Of a stretch of DNA of 64,000 nucleotides, positions 8,710 to 18,351 are shown piece by piece; the stretch's first letter is position 1, and each line of letters opens with the position of its first letter. Source of the stretch: Chryseobacterium rhizosphaerae (GTDB taxonomy: Bacteria; Bacteroidota; Bacteroidia; Flavobacteriales; Weeksellaceae). Below the pieces are notes generated by a model that was given only the letters and a program-made list of their open reading frames with translations, was not told where the DNA came from and did not search any database. The translations under genes and the position numbers were made by a program. The stretch is from contig NZ_QNUF01000027.1 of assembly GCF_003385455.1 (NCBI RefSeq), positions 1 to 64,000 on the forward strand, read 5' to 3'.

Positions 8710-9787
8710 TTACTTACAGACAGGTTTAACATCGTTTAGTAAGGTAACTAAGGTTTTTCCGGGTTCCTCAATGGGGATCAGATGGGCAGAATTTTCAAAC
8801 CATATCCCTTTTTTAAACGGAGCTTTTACATTTTGCAACCATTGCGCAGTGGGCTCAGAAGGGGTAGTGTAATCATGCCTTCCCATAAACATAAAAACCG
8901 GAATAGGGAAGGTTTTAATATTCTTAAAGTCAGTATCCAGAAATTCAGGAAGCACCTTTGCCAGGGTAAATACACTGCCTTTACCAATAGCCTCAGCATC
9001 CTGATAAGAATATTCCGGGGATAATAACGGAGCTTGGAGGAAATACCTGGAATTATTCCTGAAAGCTGTAAGTCCGCCATAATACTGGGGCCATTTCCGT
9101 GCAATAATGATCCTTTTTCTGGTAATAGGAGTGGTTCCCGGATAGGGTGCTATAGATGCCAATTCTTTCAAAGCCTCTTCATTTTTTAACCGGGTACGGC
9201 AAAATCAACACTCAAACGTTCATTGTCTCTAGTATTGATGACCTGTCCGATTCCTACATAAGCATAAAACAGATCCGGTCTTTTCAACCCCGCCCTCATA
9301 GAAATAATCGTTCCCCAGCTGTGACCAATCAGCAATACTTTCTTCTTTTTATACTTTGCTTTGATTAATTCAGCCAGTTCAATAGCATCATCTACATATT
9401 GACTGATATGAATGGTGTTTTTTAATGATAAGGTATCATTGGCATGATAAGTTTTGCCGGAAGCCCGCTGATCGTAATTGACAACAGTGAAATACTCCTC
9501 AATAGGTCTTTGAAACATCCACATGACCGGCGAAAGAGGTGAAGCCGGACCACCGTGTACAAAGAGTATCACCGGATTATCTTTATGCTGACCACGCACA
9601 AAAACCCATTGCTGAACACCCCGATATTTACTTTATATCTTTCCTGAATTCCATTGGGACTTACAATTGAATCCAGGTCCTTTATAATTTCCCTAGCTTC
9701 AGCATACTCATCTCCGGGTTTGCTGTTTTGTCCGAATATCGAAAGAGAAAACAATAATATGATGACGAATATTATCTTATTTTTCAT
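8710..9787 (-). pseudogene. Alpha/beta hydrolase (proline iminopeptidase-like), two frameshifts
   Basis: Three consecutive minus-strand frames together make one secreted alpha/beta hydrolase. Piece 1 (9569-9787) has a signal peptide (IFVIILLFSLSIFGQ) and runs to ERYKVNIG. Piece 2 (9186-9599) carries the oxyanion region HGGPASPLSP, YDQRASGKT and the nucleophile elbow GHSWGT. Piece 3 (8710-9171) carries the late Asp (GRHDYTTPSEP) and the catalytic His region (FENSAHLIPIEEP). Between 1 and 2, reading one base over gives GVQQWVFVRGQHKD, the normal family sequence, so a single base is missing near 9625 (a run of four G). Between 2 and 3 a second shift lies near 9183-9200, beside a run of six A. 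All catalytic residues survive, so either the decay is recent or these are sequencing errors. Confidence 0.75.
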
Positions 9788-9987
9788 AAGTCGCTGATTT
9801 TGTAAGCCAAATTAAAAAAGATAATTTTAATAATCAAATAAAATGCATTCATAGGTCGATCTTATGATCATGCTAATCTCTGTACTCAGATGCTTATTAA
9901 AATCCGAATAAATTTCTTCAAAATAACGCTTAAGTAGCATTAAATTTAAAAGGCCTACCTTTACAATAACCAAACAAAATTATTAAT

Positions 9988-10476
9988 ATGTCATTTGTAA
10001 CCCCAGAAGGAGCAAGGAAAGCTCAGTTATCTGTAACAGAAAGAGAGCCCGTTGCCCATGCCGTACTCTCAGGTGCAGAGAATATCTCAAAGTATAATAC
10101 CGGAGTATGCCACGATGTTGTAGCATATGCTTTGTATATGCGAGGCGCCCGGATAAGCCCCACTCAGCTGGCTGAATCAGCTGGCCAAAAATGGCTCACT
10201 GTATTCAGATATCCGGACGGAGAAAAGTGGGATGGCTATGCCCCCATTCCGGCAGGAAAAGCAATTGGTTTCTACAGACTTATCGACAAAACCTGGTTTC
10301 ATTCAGCCATCACTACAGGAAACGGTAACGAAATCCGATCTGTAAACGGATTTTCATTAGGATCAGCATGGTCTGTTCCCGTAGATATGGACTGGGTTTT
10401 CTTAGGTAAAAGAAATTCAGACGGAACCTTTAATTATGACGGTACCAAAATAGAAGTGTACATTTCACCTTTATAG
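9988..10476 (+). CDS. Uncharacterised protein, candidate papain-like/NlpC-type cysteine enzyme
   Basis: 162 residues, no signal peptide. Cys41 begins a helix (NTGVCHDVVAYALYMRGA) and His105 starts a strand followed by a turn (WFHSAITTGNGNEIRSVNG). This Cys-helix then His-strand order is the core layout of NlpC/P60, CHAP and related papain-like amidases, and a KAIGFYRL strand precedes the His, as is common there. The closing segment GSAWSVPVDMDWVFLG is typical of proteins in which the last strands pack near the active site. The fold assignment is inference from the pattern only; I do not recognise a named family. The gene stands alone between the broken hydrolase and a terminator. Confidence 0.6.
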   Translation: MSFVTPEGARKAQLSVTEREPVAHAVLSGAENISKYNTGVCHDVVAYALYMRGARISPTQLAESAGQKWLTVFRYPDGEKWDGYAPIPAGKAIGFYRLIDKTWFHSAITTGNGNEIRSVNGFSLGSAWSVPVDMDWVFLGKRNSDGTFNYDGTKIEVYISPL

Positions 10477-10484
10477 CCGTCATG

Positions 10485-10527
10485 ATAAGACAGAAATAGT
10501 TCTACTAATAAATTATTTCTGTCTTAT
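10485..10527. terminator. Terminator between convergent genes
   Basis: ATAAGACAGAAATA at 10485-10498 pairs perfectly with TATTTCTGTCTTAT at 10514-10527 and is followed by TTTTATC. Confidence 0.75.
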
Positions 10528-10539
10528 TTTTATCACAAG

Positions 10540-10791
10540 CTATTTCTTTTTCTTCCGAAACAACAGGAGTTCACCCATTGATTCCTTTATTTTCTCCAAA
10601 TACCCTTTCCCTGTTAAGGCTATCGTAAGCAAAAACAAAACCTCCCCCGTAATAAGCAGGATCAGGATGGTGGATGCTTTATTGGGAAAATCCACAAAGA
10701 AAAGGACCGGAACTCCCGCTAAACACAATGTTCCCAATCCTAAAAAGATAAATACCAGTTTATTTTTAAAGCTTAGTTTTTCCTTCGCCAT
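10540..10791 (-). CDS. Small two-helix membrane protein (transporter-suffix-like)
   Basis: 84 residues from the ATG at 10791 (MAKEKLSFKN); the frame is open to 10836 but the upstream part is not needed. There are two transmembrane helices (about 10-30 and 37-57) joined by a short loop with FVDFPNK, and a Lys-rich cytoplasmic tail (FRKKKK). The pattern GEVLFLLTIALTGKGYLEKIK matches what I recall of the transporter-suffix-domain family, small proteins often found with efflux carriers. No transporter is adjacent here. Confidence 0.55.
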   Translation of the reverse strand: MAKEKLSFKNKLVFIFLGLGTLCLAGVPVLFFVDFPNKASTILILLITGEVLFLLTIALTGKGYLEKIKESMGELLLFRKKKK

Positions 10792-11271
10792 CGTATGTGA
10801 ATCTGAGTACAAAAAAACTGATTTTATGTACATCATATTTCTATTTTGTGATCCAAACGTATATTCAGACCTTTGAAATGTCGATTTTTAAATATGAGAC
10901 CTATTGTTGAATTTCAGGATCATATCTTTTCTTAAAATTATTGGGACAAATGATATTCACATCATTCCGTATAAAGCGTTGAAAAAATAATTTTAATGTA
11001 ACACATAATTAACCTTAGTCTTGAAATAAAATCACGGGCTTATCAAATACTTCCTATTTACAGTATAATTTTAGTGTTAAAAAAATTATAAATTTCTCTA
11101 AAATCAGTCCGAATTCAGCCTTAAAAAAAGAATATTAAGACAAAATATCCCTCATATTTTCAATGATTTAAAGCTTTTTCATAATAAAAAACAAATCCCC
11201 ATGCGGCTGTTTCAATAAAATGGCTATATTTACCACCAAGGAGTTCTTAACACCTTCTTTATCAACCGAAA
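10792..11271. other. Non-coding spacer upstream of prp leader
   Basis: About 480 bases of A/T-rich sequence with no convincing open frame. It should contain the promoter of the prp riboswitch transcript; TATATTTA at 11225-11232 is one mismatch from the -7 consensus but lacks a -33 element at a suitable distance. Confidence 0.4.
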
Positions 11272-11435
11272 CTGGTTACACTTAGCTGTGTATTAAAAGG
11301 GAATCGTGTGCAAATCACGAACTGTCGCGCAACTGTAAGTAACATGAAGGTTTTTATCAATATATGTCCACTGTTTACCTGGGTAAATGGGAAGGATGAT
11401 AAAAACTGTTACAAGTCAGGAGACCTGCCTATTTC
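11272..11435 (+). ncRNA. Cobalamin (B12) riboswitch upstream of prpBCD
   Basis: The conserved parts of the RF00174 aptamer are present in order: AAAAGGGAATCGTGTGCAAAT, then CTGTCGCGCAACTGTAAGTA, then GGGAAGG, and the B12 box GTCAGGAGACCTGCC at 11415-11429. Downstream, a block conserved with the metE riboswitch (GAATTGACGATGCTTTCGCG) probably belongs to the expression platform. By known biology such switches lower expression when adenosylcobalamin is present, which fits a B12-independent propionate route. Confidence 0.92.
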
Positions 11436-11673
11436 GAATTGACGATGCTTTCGCGATCTGAAGCTTATAGTCAGGTATGATACGATATAGATAACTGTGC
11501 GCTGTTTTTTCGTAAGTTATTTTTTTGAGATAGTTGTAATGTGGCCGTGTGCCTTTTCATTATGTCTATAAGCTCATTCGTATTTCCCTTTCCATAGTTT
11601 TTATTTCCCATCAGGCATTGTGAAGTTTGGCAAGAGCTTTTTAAAAGGATTTTATCATTTAAAAAGTTGAAGA
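11436..11673 (+). promoter_or_regulatory. Riboswitch-to-ORF leader, related to the metE leader
   Basis: The stretch between the aptamer and the short MetE-like frame. Its 5' end shares the TGCTTTCGCG block with 22281-22292 and its 3' end shares AGAGCTTTT and AAAAGTT just before ATGCAAAC with the metE leader. No T-rich terminator with a strong stem was identified, so control may be at translation initiation. Confidence 0.6.
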
Positions 11674-11835
11674 ATGCAAACATATAATCGCTATGTAAGA
11701 ATCAGTAACTGGCTTATAATGGAAAAGAGCAGTCCATTCCCTTGGATCAATAAGGTTTTGCTAAAAGCTTTCAACACAGATTTAATTTCTGTTCATCATT
11801 ATCCGTTATCATCAGGTATTCCTATACATCAATAA
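11674..11835 (+). CDS. 53-codon open frame resembling the N-terminus of MetE
   Basis: ATG at 11674, TAA ending at 11835. It starts MQTYNRYVRISNW, against MQTHILGYPRIGS in MetE at 22460. With one single-residue gap, the later segments WINKVLLKAF and WSGKILLEEL also line up (Trp24 with Trp25, then Lys and Leu-Leu). I count about 11 identities in the first 34 positions. The nucleotide sequence before the ATG is also shared (AAAAGTT...ATGCAAAC). It is too short to be an enzyme. It is best read as a fossil of a duplicated metE 5' end that now forms part of the prp leader. It could be translated as a leader peptide, because 53 codons remain free of stops. Confidence 0.6.
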   Translation: MQTYNRYVRISNWLIMEKSSPFPWINKVLLKAFNTDLISVHHYPLSSGIPIHQ

Positions 11836-11901
11836 CTCCTATTGCTTTTATCAGCAATCCCATACACCAAAACAAATTTTTAACAAAACAATAGATATTA
11901 A

Positions 11902-12810
11902 ATGATTAAGAATGAAAGTATGCAGTCTCCCGGGTTACGATTCCGCGAGGCTATGCAGAAAGAAAAACCTCTCCAGATTGTAGGAGCTATTAATGCCAAC
12001 CATGCATTATTGGCACAGCAGGCAGGTTTTAATGCAATTTATCTTTCGGGAGGTGGTGTTGCCGCCGGTTCTTTAGGAATTCCCGATCTGGGAATTACTA
12101 CCCTGGAAGATGTACTAACAGATGTTCAGCGCATCACCAATATCTGTGATCTCCCCCTTATGGTGGATATTGATACGGGATTTGGTCCGTCGGCTTTTAA
12201 CGTAGCCAGAACAGTAAAATCTCTGATTAAAGCTGGAGCAGCAGCCTTACATATTGAAGATCAGGTAGGAGCCAAACGTTGTGGCCACCGTCCCGGAAAA
12301 GAAATTGTGAGTAAAGAAGAAATGACAGACAGGCTGAAAGCTGCCGCAGATGCCCGTGTCGACGAAAATTTTGTTATCGGAGCACGAACGGATGCATTTG
12401 CCAATGAAGGACTGGAAAAAACACTGGAAAGAGCTATTGCCTATAAGGAGGCAGGTGCCGATTTCATTTTTGCAGAAGCAGTACCGGACCTGAGCTACTA
12501 TCAAAAATTTGTAGATGCTACAGGAATCCCTGTATTGGCCAATATTACAGAATTTGGAATGATCAGCATGTATACTGTTGAAGAATTGAAGACCGCGGGA
12601 GTAGGGTTGATTCTTTATCCGCTTTCTGCTTTCCGCGCAGCTAATAAAGCCGCTCAAAATGTCTATGAACATATCCGTAAAGAGGGTACCCAGGCTAATG
12701 TGATAGATACCATGCAAACCAGAGAAGAACTCTACCAAAGTATTGGATACCATGATTATGAACAAAAATTAGATAACCTTTTTAAAAAGAATACTGATGT
12801 CAACAAATAA
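11902..12810 (+). CDS. prpB: 2-methylisocitrate lyase
   Basis: 302 residues, typical length. It cleaves 2-methylisocitrate to pyruvate and succinate, the last step of the 2-methylcitrate cycle. The catalytic signature KRCGH lies at 125-129 (Cys127), and the Mg-binding strand VDIDTGFG at 88-95 and EDQ at 119-121 match the isocitrate lyase/PEP mutase superfamily. The late segment [13 protein letters not shown] is typical of PrpB. It overlaps prpC by 14 bases, indicating translational coupling. The upstream leader contains a B12 riboswitch. Confidence 0.95.
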   Translation: MIKNESMQSPGLRFREAMQKEKPLQIVGAINANHALLAQQAGFNAIYLSGGGVAAGSLGIPDLGITTLEDVLTDVQRITNICDLPLMVDIDTGFGPSAFNVARTVKSLIKAGAAALHIEDQVGAKRCGHRPGKEIVSKEEMTDRLKAAADARVDENFVIGARTDAFANEGLEKTLERAIAYKEAGADFIFAEAVPDLSYYQKFVDATGIPVLANITEFGMISMYTVEELKTAGVGLILYPLSAFRAANKAAQNVYEHIRKEGTQANVIDTMQTREELYQSIGYHDYEQKLDNLFKKNTDVNK

Positions 12811-13948
12811 TGAACCTACCTTCAAGCCTAAAAAAAGTGTCGCGCTTTCGGGAGTAGCAGCCGGCAATACAGCACTTTGCAGTGTCGGAAAAAGTGGAAA
12901 CGACCTGCACTACAGAGGATATGATATTTTGGACCTTGCAGAAAAAACGCAGTTTGAAGAAGTGGCTTACCTGCTGATCTATGGGCATCTGCCTACCGAA
13001 GCACAGCTGAAAAATTATAAGGCAAAATTAAAATCATTAAGAGGGCTGCCACATTCTGTAAGAAATATTTTAAAAAGTATCCCTGCTGCTGCACATCCAA
13101 TGGACGTTATGCGGTCAATGGTATCTGCTATCGGTAGTATTCAGCCGGAAAAAGATGATCATAATATGGCGGGAGCCAGAGATATAGCCGATAAATTACT
13201 GGCATCATTCAGCTCAGGCCTTTTGTATTGGTACCACTATACCCACAACGGAAAAGAAATTGATGTAGAGACAGATGATGATACTATCGGAGGCCATTTC
13301 CTTCATTTACTGCATGGAAAAAAACCTTCCGATTCCTGGACAAAAGCCATGCAGATCTCTCTGAATCTGTATGCAGAACATGAATTTAATGCTTCTACAT
13401 TCACAAGCCGTGTTATTGCAGGTACAGGTTCCGATATTTATTCTGCCATTACAGGAGCTATTGGAGCATTAAGAGGACCTAAACACGGGGGTGCCAATGA
13501 AGTGGCTTTTGAAATTCAGAGCCGTTATCATTCTCCGGACGAAGCAGAAAGCGACATCAGGCAGCGTATTGCCAACAAAGAAGTGATCATTGGATTCGGA
13601 CATCCGGTCTATACCATTTCAGACCCAAGAAATGTAGTGATCAAAAAAGTAGCTAAAGAACTTTCCGAAGAAGCAGGGGATATGTTACTTTTTAATATTG
13701 CTGAAAGACTGGAAACCATTATGTGGGAAGAAAAGAAAATGTTCCCTAATCTGGATTGGTTCTCTGCGGTATCCTACCACTTAATGGGAGTACCTACGCT
13801 GATGTTTACGCCATTATTCGTAATTTCAAGAGTTACAGGATGGAGCGCACATATCATGGAACAGAGACAGGATGGTAAAATCATCCGTCCAAGCGCCAAT
13901 TATACAGGTCCTGAAAACAAAGCATTTGTATCCATCGATCAACGATAA
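12797..13948 (+). CDS. prpC: 2-methylcitrate synthase
   Basis: 383 residues. It condenses propionyl-CoA with oxaloacetate. The citrate synthase active-site histidines are visible: [13 protein letters not shown] (His195), GPKHGGANE (His230) and GFGHPVY (His269). The SDPR that follows and the C-terminal RPSANYTGP are typical of the short, PrpC-type synthases of bacteria rather than the large GltA type. It starts within the end of prpB and lies 45 bp before prpD. Confidence 0.95.
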   Translation: MSTNNEPTFKPKKSVALSGVAAGNTALCSVGKSGNDLHYRGYDILDLAEKTQFEEVAYLLIYGHLPTEAQLKNYKAKLKSLRGLPHSVRNILKSIPAAAHPMDVMRSMVSAIGSIQPEKDDHNMAGARDIADKLLASFSSGLLYWYHYTHNGKEIDVETDDDTIGGHFLHLLHGKKPSDSWTKAMQISLNLYAEHEFNASTFTSRVIAGTGSDIYSAITGAIGALRGPKHGGANEVAFEIQSRYHSPDEAESDIRQRIANKEVIIGFGHPVYTISDPRNVVIKKVAKELSEEAGDMLLFNIAERLETIMWEEKKMFPNLDWFSAVSYHLMGVPTLMFTPLFVISRVTGWSAHIMEQRQDGKIIRPSANYTGPENKAFVSIDQR

Positions 13949-13993
13949 AAGAATTAAACTATTTTCAACTAATTAAAATTTTCAACAAAAAAA

Positions 13994-15445
13994 ATGAGTT
14001 CACACATTTCAAATGAAAGGCCACAGCCGGATAAAGTACTGGCAGATATTGCAGATTATGTATTAAACTACGAAATAAAAAATGACCTTGCCTGGAAAAC
14101 AGCCCATTACTGTCTTCTTGATACGATTGGGTGTGGTCTGGAAGCTTTGACCTATCCGGCCTGTACCAAACTTTTAGGACCTGTAGTAAAAGGGACTATC
14201 GTTCCGAATGGTGGTAAAGTTCCGGGAACACAGTTTCAACTTGACCCTATTCAGGCTGCATTTAATATTGGGACAATTATCCGTTGGCTGGATTTTAATG
14301 ATACGTGGCTGGCTGCTGAGTGGGGACATCCATCAGATAACTTAGGCGGTATTTTAGCAACAGCCGATTGGTTATCCAGAACCAATATTGCAGAAGGAAA
14401 AGCTCCTCTTAAAATGAAGCAGGTATTGGAGGCCATGATCATGGCTCATGAAATACAAGGGGTAATGGCGCTGGAAAACTCTTTTAACAAAGTAGGTTTA
14501 GACCATGTTTTGCTGGTAAAACTGGCTTCTACAGCAGTAGTAGGAAAATTGATAGGGTTAACCCGCGACGAATTGATCAATGCCGTATCATTAGCTTTTG
14601 TAGATGGTCAGTCTTTAAGAACATACCGCCATGCTCCTAATACAGGGTCCAGAAAATCATGGGCAGCAGGAGATGCTACATCAAGAGCCGTTCGTTTAGC
14701 ATTAATAGCACAAACCGGAGAAATGGGATACCCTTCCGTTCTGACAGCAAAAACCTGGGGATTCTATGATGTATCTTTCAAAGGAAATGAATTCAAATTC
14801 CAGAGAGACTACACTTCCTATGTGATGGAAAATGTACTATTCAAAATTTCATTCCCGGCCGAGTTTCATTCCCAGACAGCCGTTGAAGCTGCAATGACAT
14901 TACATCACACCTTACAGGACCTTGGAAAAACAACAGATGACATTAAAAAAATTACCATCAGAACTCATGAAGCGGCCATCCGGATTATAGACAAAAAAGG
15001 TCCGCTGAACAACCCTGCAGACCGTGATCACTGTATTCAGTACATGGTAGCCGTTCCATTAATTTACGGAAGACTTACCGCTGCCGATTATGAAGACAGT
15101 ATCGCTTTAGATCCGCGAATTGATATCCTCCGTGATAAAATTGAATGCGTAGAAGATGTACAGTTTACCACAGATTATCATAATCCTGAAAAACGTTCTA
15201 TTGCCAATGCTTTGACTGTAGAATTGAATGACGGAACCATTTTAAATGAAATAGAGGTAGAATATCCTATAGGTCACAAACGAAGAAGAGAGGAAGGAAT
15301 TCCTGAATTAATTAAAAAGTATAAAATCAATTTGGCAAGAATATTCCCTGAAAAACAACAGCGGGTAGTATTAGAAAACTCGTTGGAGTATGACACCCTT
15401 GTCAATCTTAATGTCAATGAATTTGTTGATTTATTGGTCATATAA
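13994..15445 (+). CDS. prpD: 2-methylcitrate dehydratase (MmgE/PrpD family)
   Basis: 483 residues, the normal PrpD length. It dehydrates 2-methylcitrate to 2-methyl-cis-aconitate without an Fe-S cluster. The N-terminal segment ([12 protein letters not shown]), the central [19 protein letters not shown] and the block [20 protein letters not shown] are characteristic of PrpD. The hydration of methylaconitate to methylisocitrate would need an aconitase from elsewhere, as none lies in the operon. A strong hairpin follows the stop codon. Confidence 0.95.
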   Translation: MSSHISNERPQPDKVLADIADYVLNYEIKNDLAWKTAHYCLLDTIGCGLEALTYPACTKLLGPVVKGTIVPNGGKVPGTQFQLDPIQAAFNIGTIIRWLDFNDTWLAAEWGHPSDNLGGILATADWLSRTNIAEGKAPLKMKQVLEAMIMAHEIQGVMALENSFNKVGLDHVLLVKLASTAVVGKLIGLTRDELINAVSLAFVDGQSLRTYRHAPNTGSRKSWAAGDATSRAVRLALIAQTGEMGYPSVLTAKTWGFYDVSFKGNEFKFQRDYTSYVMENVLFKISFPAEFHSQTAVEAAMTLHHTLQDLGKTTDDIKKITIRTHEAAIRIIDKKGPLNNPADRDHCIQYMVAVPLIYGRLTAADYEDSIALDPRIDILRDKIECVEDVQFTTDYHNPEKRSIANALTVELNDGTILNEIEVEYPIGHKRRREEGIPELIKKYKINLARIFPEKQQRVVLENSLEYDTLVNLNVNEFVDLLVI

Positions 15446-15449
15446 TTTT

Positions 15450-15491
15450 AAATGAAGGGTTGAATCTCAATTATGTTTCAACCCTTCATTT
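15450..15491 (+). terminator. Terminator-like hairpin between prpD and mmsA
   Basis: AAATGAAGGGTTGAA at 15450-15464 pairs perfectly with TTCAACCCTTCATTT at 15477-15491 (15 bp, 12-nt loop), followed by TCACCTTTCACCTT rather than a clean T-run. It may end part of the transcripts, so that expression of the valine genes is lower than that of prpBCD, or it may stabilise the prp message. Confidence 0.6.
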
Positions 15492-15515
15492 TCACCTTTC
15501 ACCTTAACAAAAACT

Positions 15516-17012
15516 ATGTCACATACAGTACAAATATTAATCAATGGAAACTTTATAGAAAGTAAAGCTTCTGAACATTTACCTGTTGAAAATCCTGCCA
15601 CACAGGAAATTCTTGCAGAAGTTCCCCTAACGCTATTGTCTGAAATAGACGAAGCGATTGAAGCTGCCCAACTGGCCTTCAAAACATGGAAAGAGGTAGC
15701 CACCCCGGAAAGGGCAAGGTTATTCTTAAAATACCAGCATCTTTTAAAAGAAAATCAGAAAGAAATCGCTGAAATCCTGTCCAGAGAGAATGGAAAAACA
15801 CTTGCCGATGCTATGGGAGACGTATGGCGGGGTATTGAAGTCGTGGAACATGCCTGTAATATCCCAACGCTGATGATGGGCGAGACCGTAGAAAATGTAG
15901 CAAGAGGTGTAGATACCTATAGCTATATTCAACCACTTGGAGTCTGTGCGGGAATTACCCCTTTTAATTTCCCTGCAATGATTCCTTTATGGATGTTCCC
16001 TATGGCTATTGCCTGCGGCAATACCTTTATTTTAAAACCTTCCGAGCAGACCCCAATGACCTCCATGAAAATGGCAGAGCTGTTTTTGAAAGCAGGCTTT
16101 CCTAAAGGGGTACTGAATATTGTCCATGGTTCCAAAGACCAGGTAAACCATATTCTTAACCATCCGGAAATTAAAGCTATATCCTTCGTAGGCTCTGTCC
16201 CTGTAGCGGAACATGTTTACCGTACCGGAACAGATAACCTGAAAAGAGTACAGGCTTTTGGAGGAGCAAAAAACCATATGGTGGTAATGCCTGATGCCAA
16301 TAAAGAGCAGGTGGTCAATAATTTAGTGGGAGCCTCATGTGGGGCTGCCGGCCAGCGTTGTATGGCAATCAGTGTTGCCGTTTTGGTAGGAGAAGCTCAA
16401 CATTGGGTGGAGGATATTAAAAACGCTTTAAAAACCATTAAGCCGGGAGTATGGTCAGACGAGTCTGCCGCATTTGGCCCCTTAATCAACAGGCAGTCTA
16501 AGGAAAAAGTGCTACGACTGATCAAAAGTGGCTATGAACAGGGAGCTGAAGTCTTATTAGACGGAAGTGAATGTACAGTAGAAGGCTATGAAAACGGATA
16601 TTTTGTAGGCCCTACTTTATTCAGTAATGTATCTGTGGATATGGACATTTATAAAGAAGAGATCTTCGGTCCTGCATTACTTTTGTTAAAAGCCGACACC
16701 TTAGACGAAGCCATCAGTATCATCAATGCCAATCCTTATGGGAACGGAACTTCAATATTTACCAATTCCGGAGCTGCAGCCCGAAAATTCCAACATGAAA
16801 TTGAAGTAGGCCAGATTGGTATTAATCTTCCTATTCCTGTGCCGCTGCCATTTTTCTCTTTTACAGGATGGAGAAAATCTTTCTTCGGAGATCTGCATTC
16901 ATACGGAAAACAGGGCATCCGTTTCTATACCGAAACAAAAACAGTTACAGCCCGCTGGTTTGAAGAAGATGTGCCGGGAGGAAATCTCAATATGACCATC
17001 AGTCTAAAATAA
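15516..17012 (+). CDS. mmsA: CoA-acylating methylmalonate-semialdehyde dehydrogenase
   Basis: 498 residues. It oxidises methylmalonate semialdehyde to propionyl-CoA with NAD+ and CoA, and so feeds PrpC. The aldehyde dehydrogenase fold is clear: [12 protein letters not shown]-like segment ([13 protein letters not shown]), the NAD-site [13 protein letters not shown], and the catalytic Cys in the motif [11 protein letters not shown], which is specific to the MMSDH subfamily. The C-terminal [19 protein letters not shown] is also diagnostic. It starts 24 bp after the prpD-mmsA hairpin. Confidence 0.95.
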   Translation: MSHTVQILINGNFIESKASEHLPVENPATQEILAEVPLTLLSEIDEAIEAAQLAFKTWKEVATPERARLFLKYQHLLKENQKEIAEILSRENGKTLADAMGDVWRGIEVVEHACNIPTLMMGETVENVARGVDTYSYIQPLGVCAGITPFNFPAMIPLWMFPMAIACGNTFILKPSEQTPMTSMKMAELFLKAGFPKGVLNIVHGSKDQVNHILNHPEIKAISFVGSVPVAEHVYRTGTDNLKRVQAFGGAKNHMVVMPDANKEQVVNNLVGASCGAAGQRCMAISVAVLVGEAQHWVEDIKNALKTIKPGVWSDESAAFGPLINRQSKEKVLRLIKSGYEQGAEVLLDGSECTVEGYENGYFVGPTLFSNVSVDMDIYKEEIFGPALLLLKADTLDEAISIINANPYGNGTSIFTNSGAAARKFQHEIEVGQIGINLPIPVPLPFFSFTGWRKSFFGDLHSYGKQGIRFYTETKTVTARWFEEDVPGGNLNMTISLK

Positions 17013-17087
17013 TGGAAAGCAAACGGTGGAAAATGCCTATATGCTCTCCACTTTCAACACTCAGCTTTCAACTTAAATTTAAATACA

Positions 17088-18248
17088 ATGGAGTTTAACC
17101 TAAATGAAGATCAGCTGGCTTTTCAGGATGCGGCAAGAAGATTCGCTGAAAAAGAATTTTTCCCCTACGCTTCAGAATGGGATGCCAAAAAGATATTCCC
17201 AAGAGAAGCAATTGCTAAGGCCGGAGAACTTGGGTTTTGTGGCATTTATACAAGTGAAACAGCAGGAGGTCTGGGATTGTCAAGATTGGATGCAGCCATC
17301 ATATTTGAAGAGCTCGCTTCAGCCTGTCCTTCAACTACGGCTTATATTACCATACACAATATGGTTTCCTGGATGATTGACAAATTTGCGAAAGATGATG
17401 TCCGGGAAGAATTATGTCCGGCTTTAGCTTCAGGTATATTACTGGGCTCTTATTGTCTTACTGAACCCGGGTCAGGTTCTGATGCTGCAGGATTGAAAAC
17501 CACAGCTGTAAAAAAGGGCAATACCTATATCATCAATGGAACAAAGGCCTTTATTTCCGGAGCCGGAGAAAGCGATATCCTGATTGTAATGGCCCGTACA
17601 GGAGATCCCGGTTCAAAAGGAATCAGTGCTTTTATTGTACCTGCCAATACAAAAGGAATCAGCTTCGGAGAAAAAGAAAAAAAACTGGGCTGGAATACCC
17701 AGCCTACACGTTTTGTATTCCTGGATCATGTGGAAGTAGAAGAGAAGTATCTTTTGGGAGAACCTGGAGAAGGTTTTAAAATTGCCCTGAAAGGACTGGA
17801 TGGGGGCAGGATAAACATTGGAAGCTGCTCAGTAGGAGCCGCACAGGGCGCTATCAATCAGGCTCAGCAGTATATGCATGAAAGGCAGCAGTTTGGAAAA
17901 TCATTGGCTCAGTTTCAATCGCTTCAGTTTAAAATTGCCGATATGGTAACAGATCTTGTTGCTGCCCGCCAAATGGTTCATCTGGCTGCTTTTAAACTGG
18001 ATTCCAAAGACCCGAATGCTACAACCTATTGTGCTATGGCCAAAAGATTAGCAACAGATATGTGTTTTAATATCTGTAATGAAGCTATTCAGGTCCTGGG
18101 AGGGTATGGCTGCACACAGGATTTCCCTGTAGAAAGACTGATGCGGGATGCCAGAATCCATCAGGTAGTGGAGGGAACCAATGAAATTATGAAACTGGTA
18201 ATCTCCAGAAAGATTTTAGAAGTAGGAGCGACCCTACAAATCAGATAG
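17088..18248 (+). CDS. Acyl-CoA dehydrogenase, probably isobutyryl-CoA dehydrogenase
   Basis: 386 residues. Flavoprotein that introduces the first double bond (isobutyryl-CoA to methacrylyl-CoA is the likely reaction, from its place in the valine cluster). Signatures: YCLTEPGSGSDA for the FAD/acyl-CoA site, GGRINIGSCSVGAAQ, and the C-terminal GGYGCTQDFPVERLMRD followed by VEGTNEIMK, where the Glu is the catalytic base position of this class. Electrons go to ETF. Substrate specificity inferred from context. Confidence 0.9.
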   Translation: MEFNLNEDQLAFQDAARRFAEKEFFPYASEWDAKKIFPREAIAKAGELGFCGIYTSETAGGLGLSRLDAAIIFEELASACPSTTAYITIHNMVSWMIDKFAKDDVREELCPALASGILLGSYCLTEPGSGSDAAGLKTTAVKKGNTYIINGTKAFISGAGESDILIVMARTGDPGSKGISAFIVPANTKGISFGEKEKKLGWNTQPTRFVFLDHVEVEEKYLLGEPGEGFKIALKGLDGGRINIGSCSVGAAQGAINQAQQYMHERQQFGKSLAQFQSLQFKIADMVTDLVAARQMVHLAAFKLDSKDPNATTYCAMAKRLATDMCFNICNEAIQVLGGYGCTQDFPVERLMRDARIHQVVEGTNEIMKLVISRKILEVGATLQIR

Positions 18249-18351
18249 TTATAACAGATAAAAACGGAAAGCTGAAACCGGATAATAATCTACATCTGTT
18301 TTAACATTTCAGCCCATAAAATTTTTAAAGTTCAATTTTCAATTCAATACA

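Noticed and set aside
11471-11683. Minus-strand open frame of about 70 codons in the prp leader
   Set aside because: It lies on the antisense of a riboswitch leader, has no motif or start context, and the plus strand holds the related metE-type leader.
12247-12765. Minus-strand open frame of about 172 codons opposite prpB
   Set aside because: prpB has full catalytic motifs; the antisense has none.
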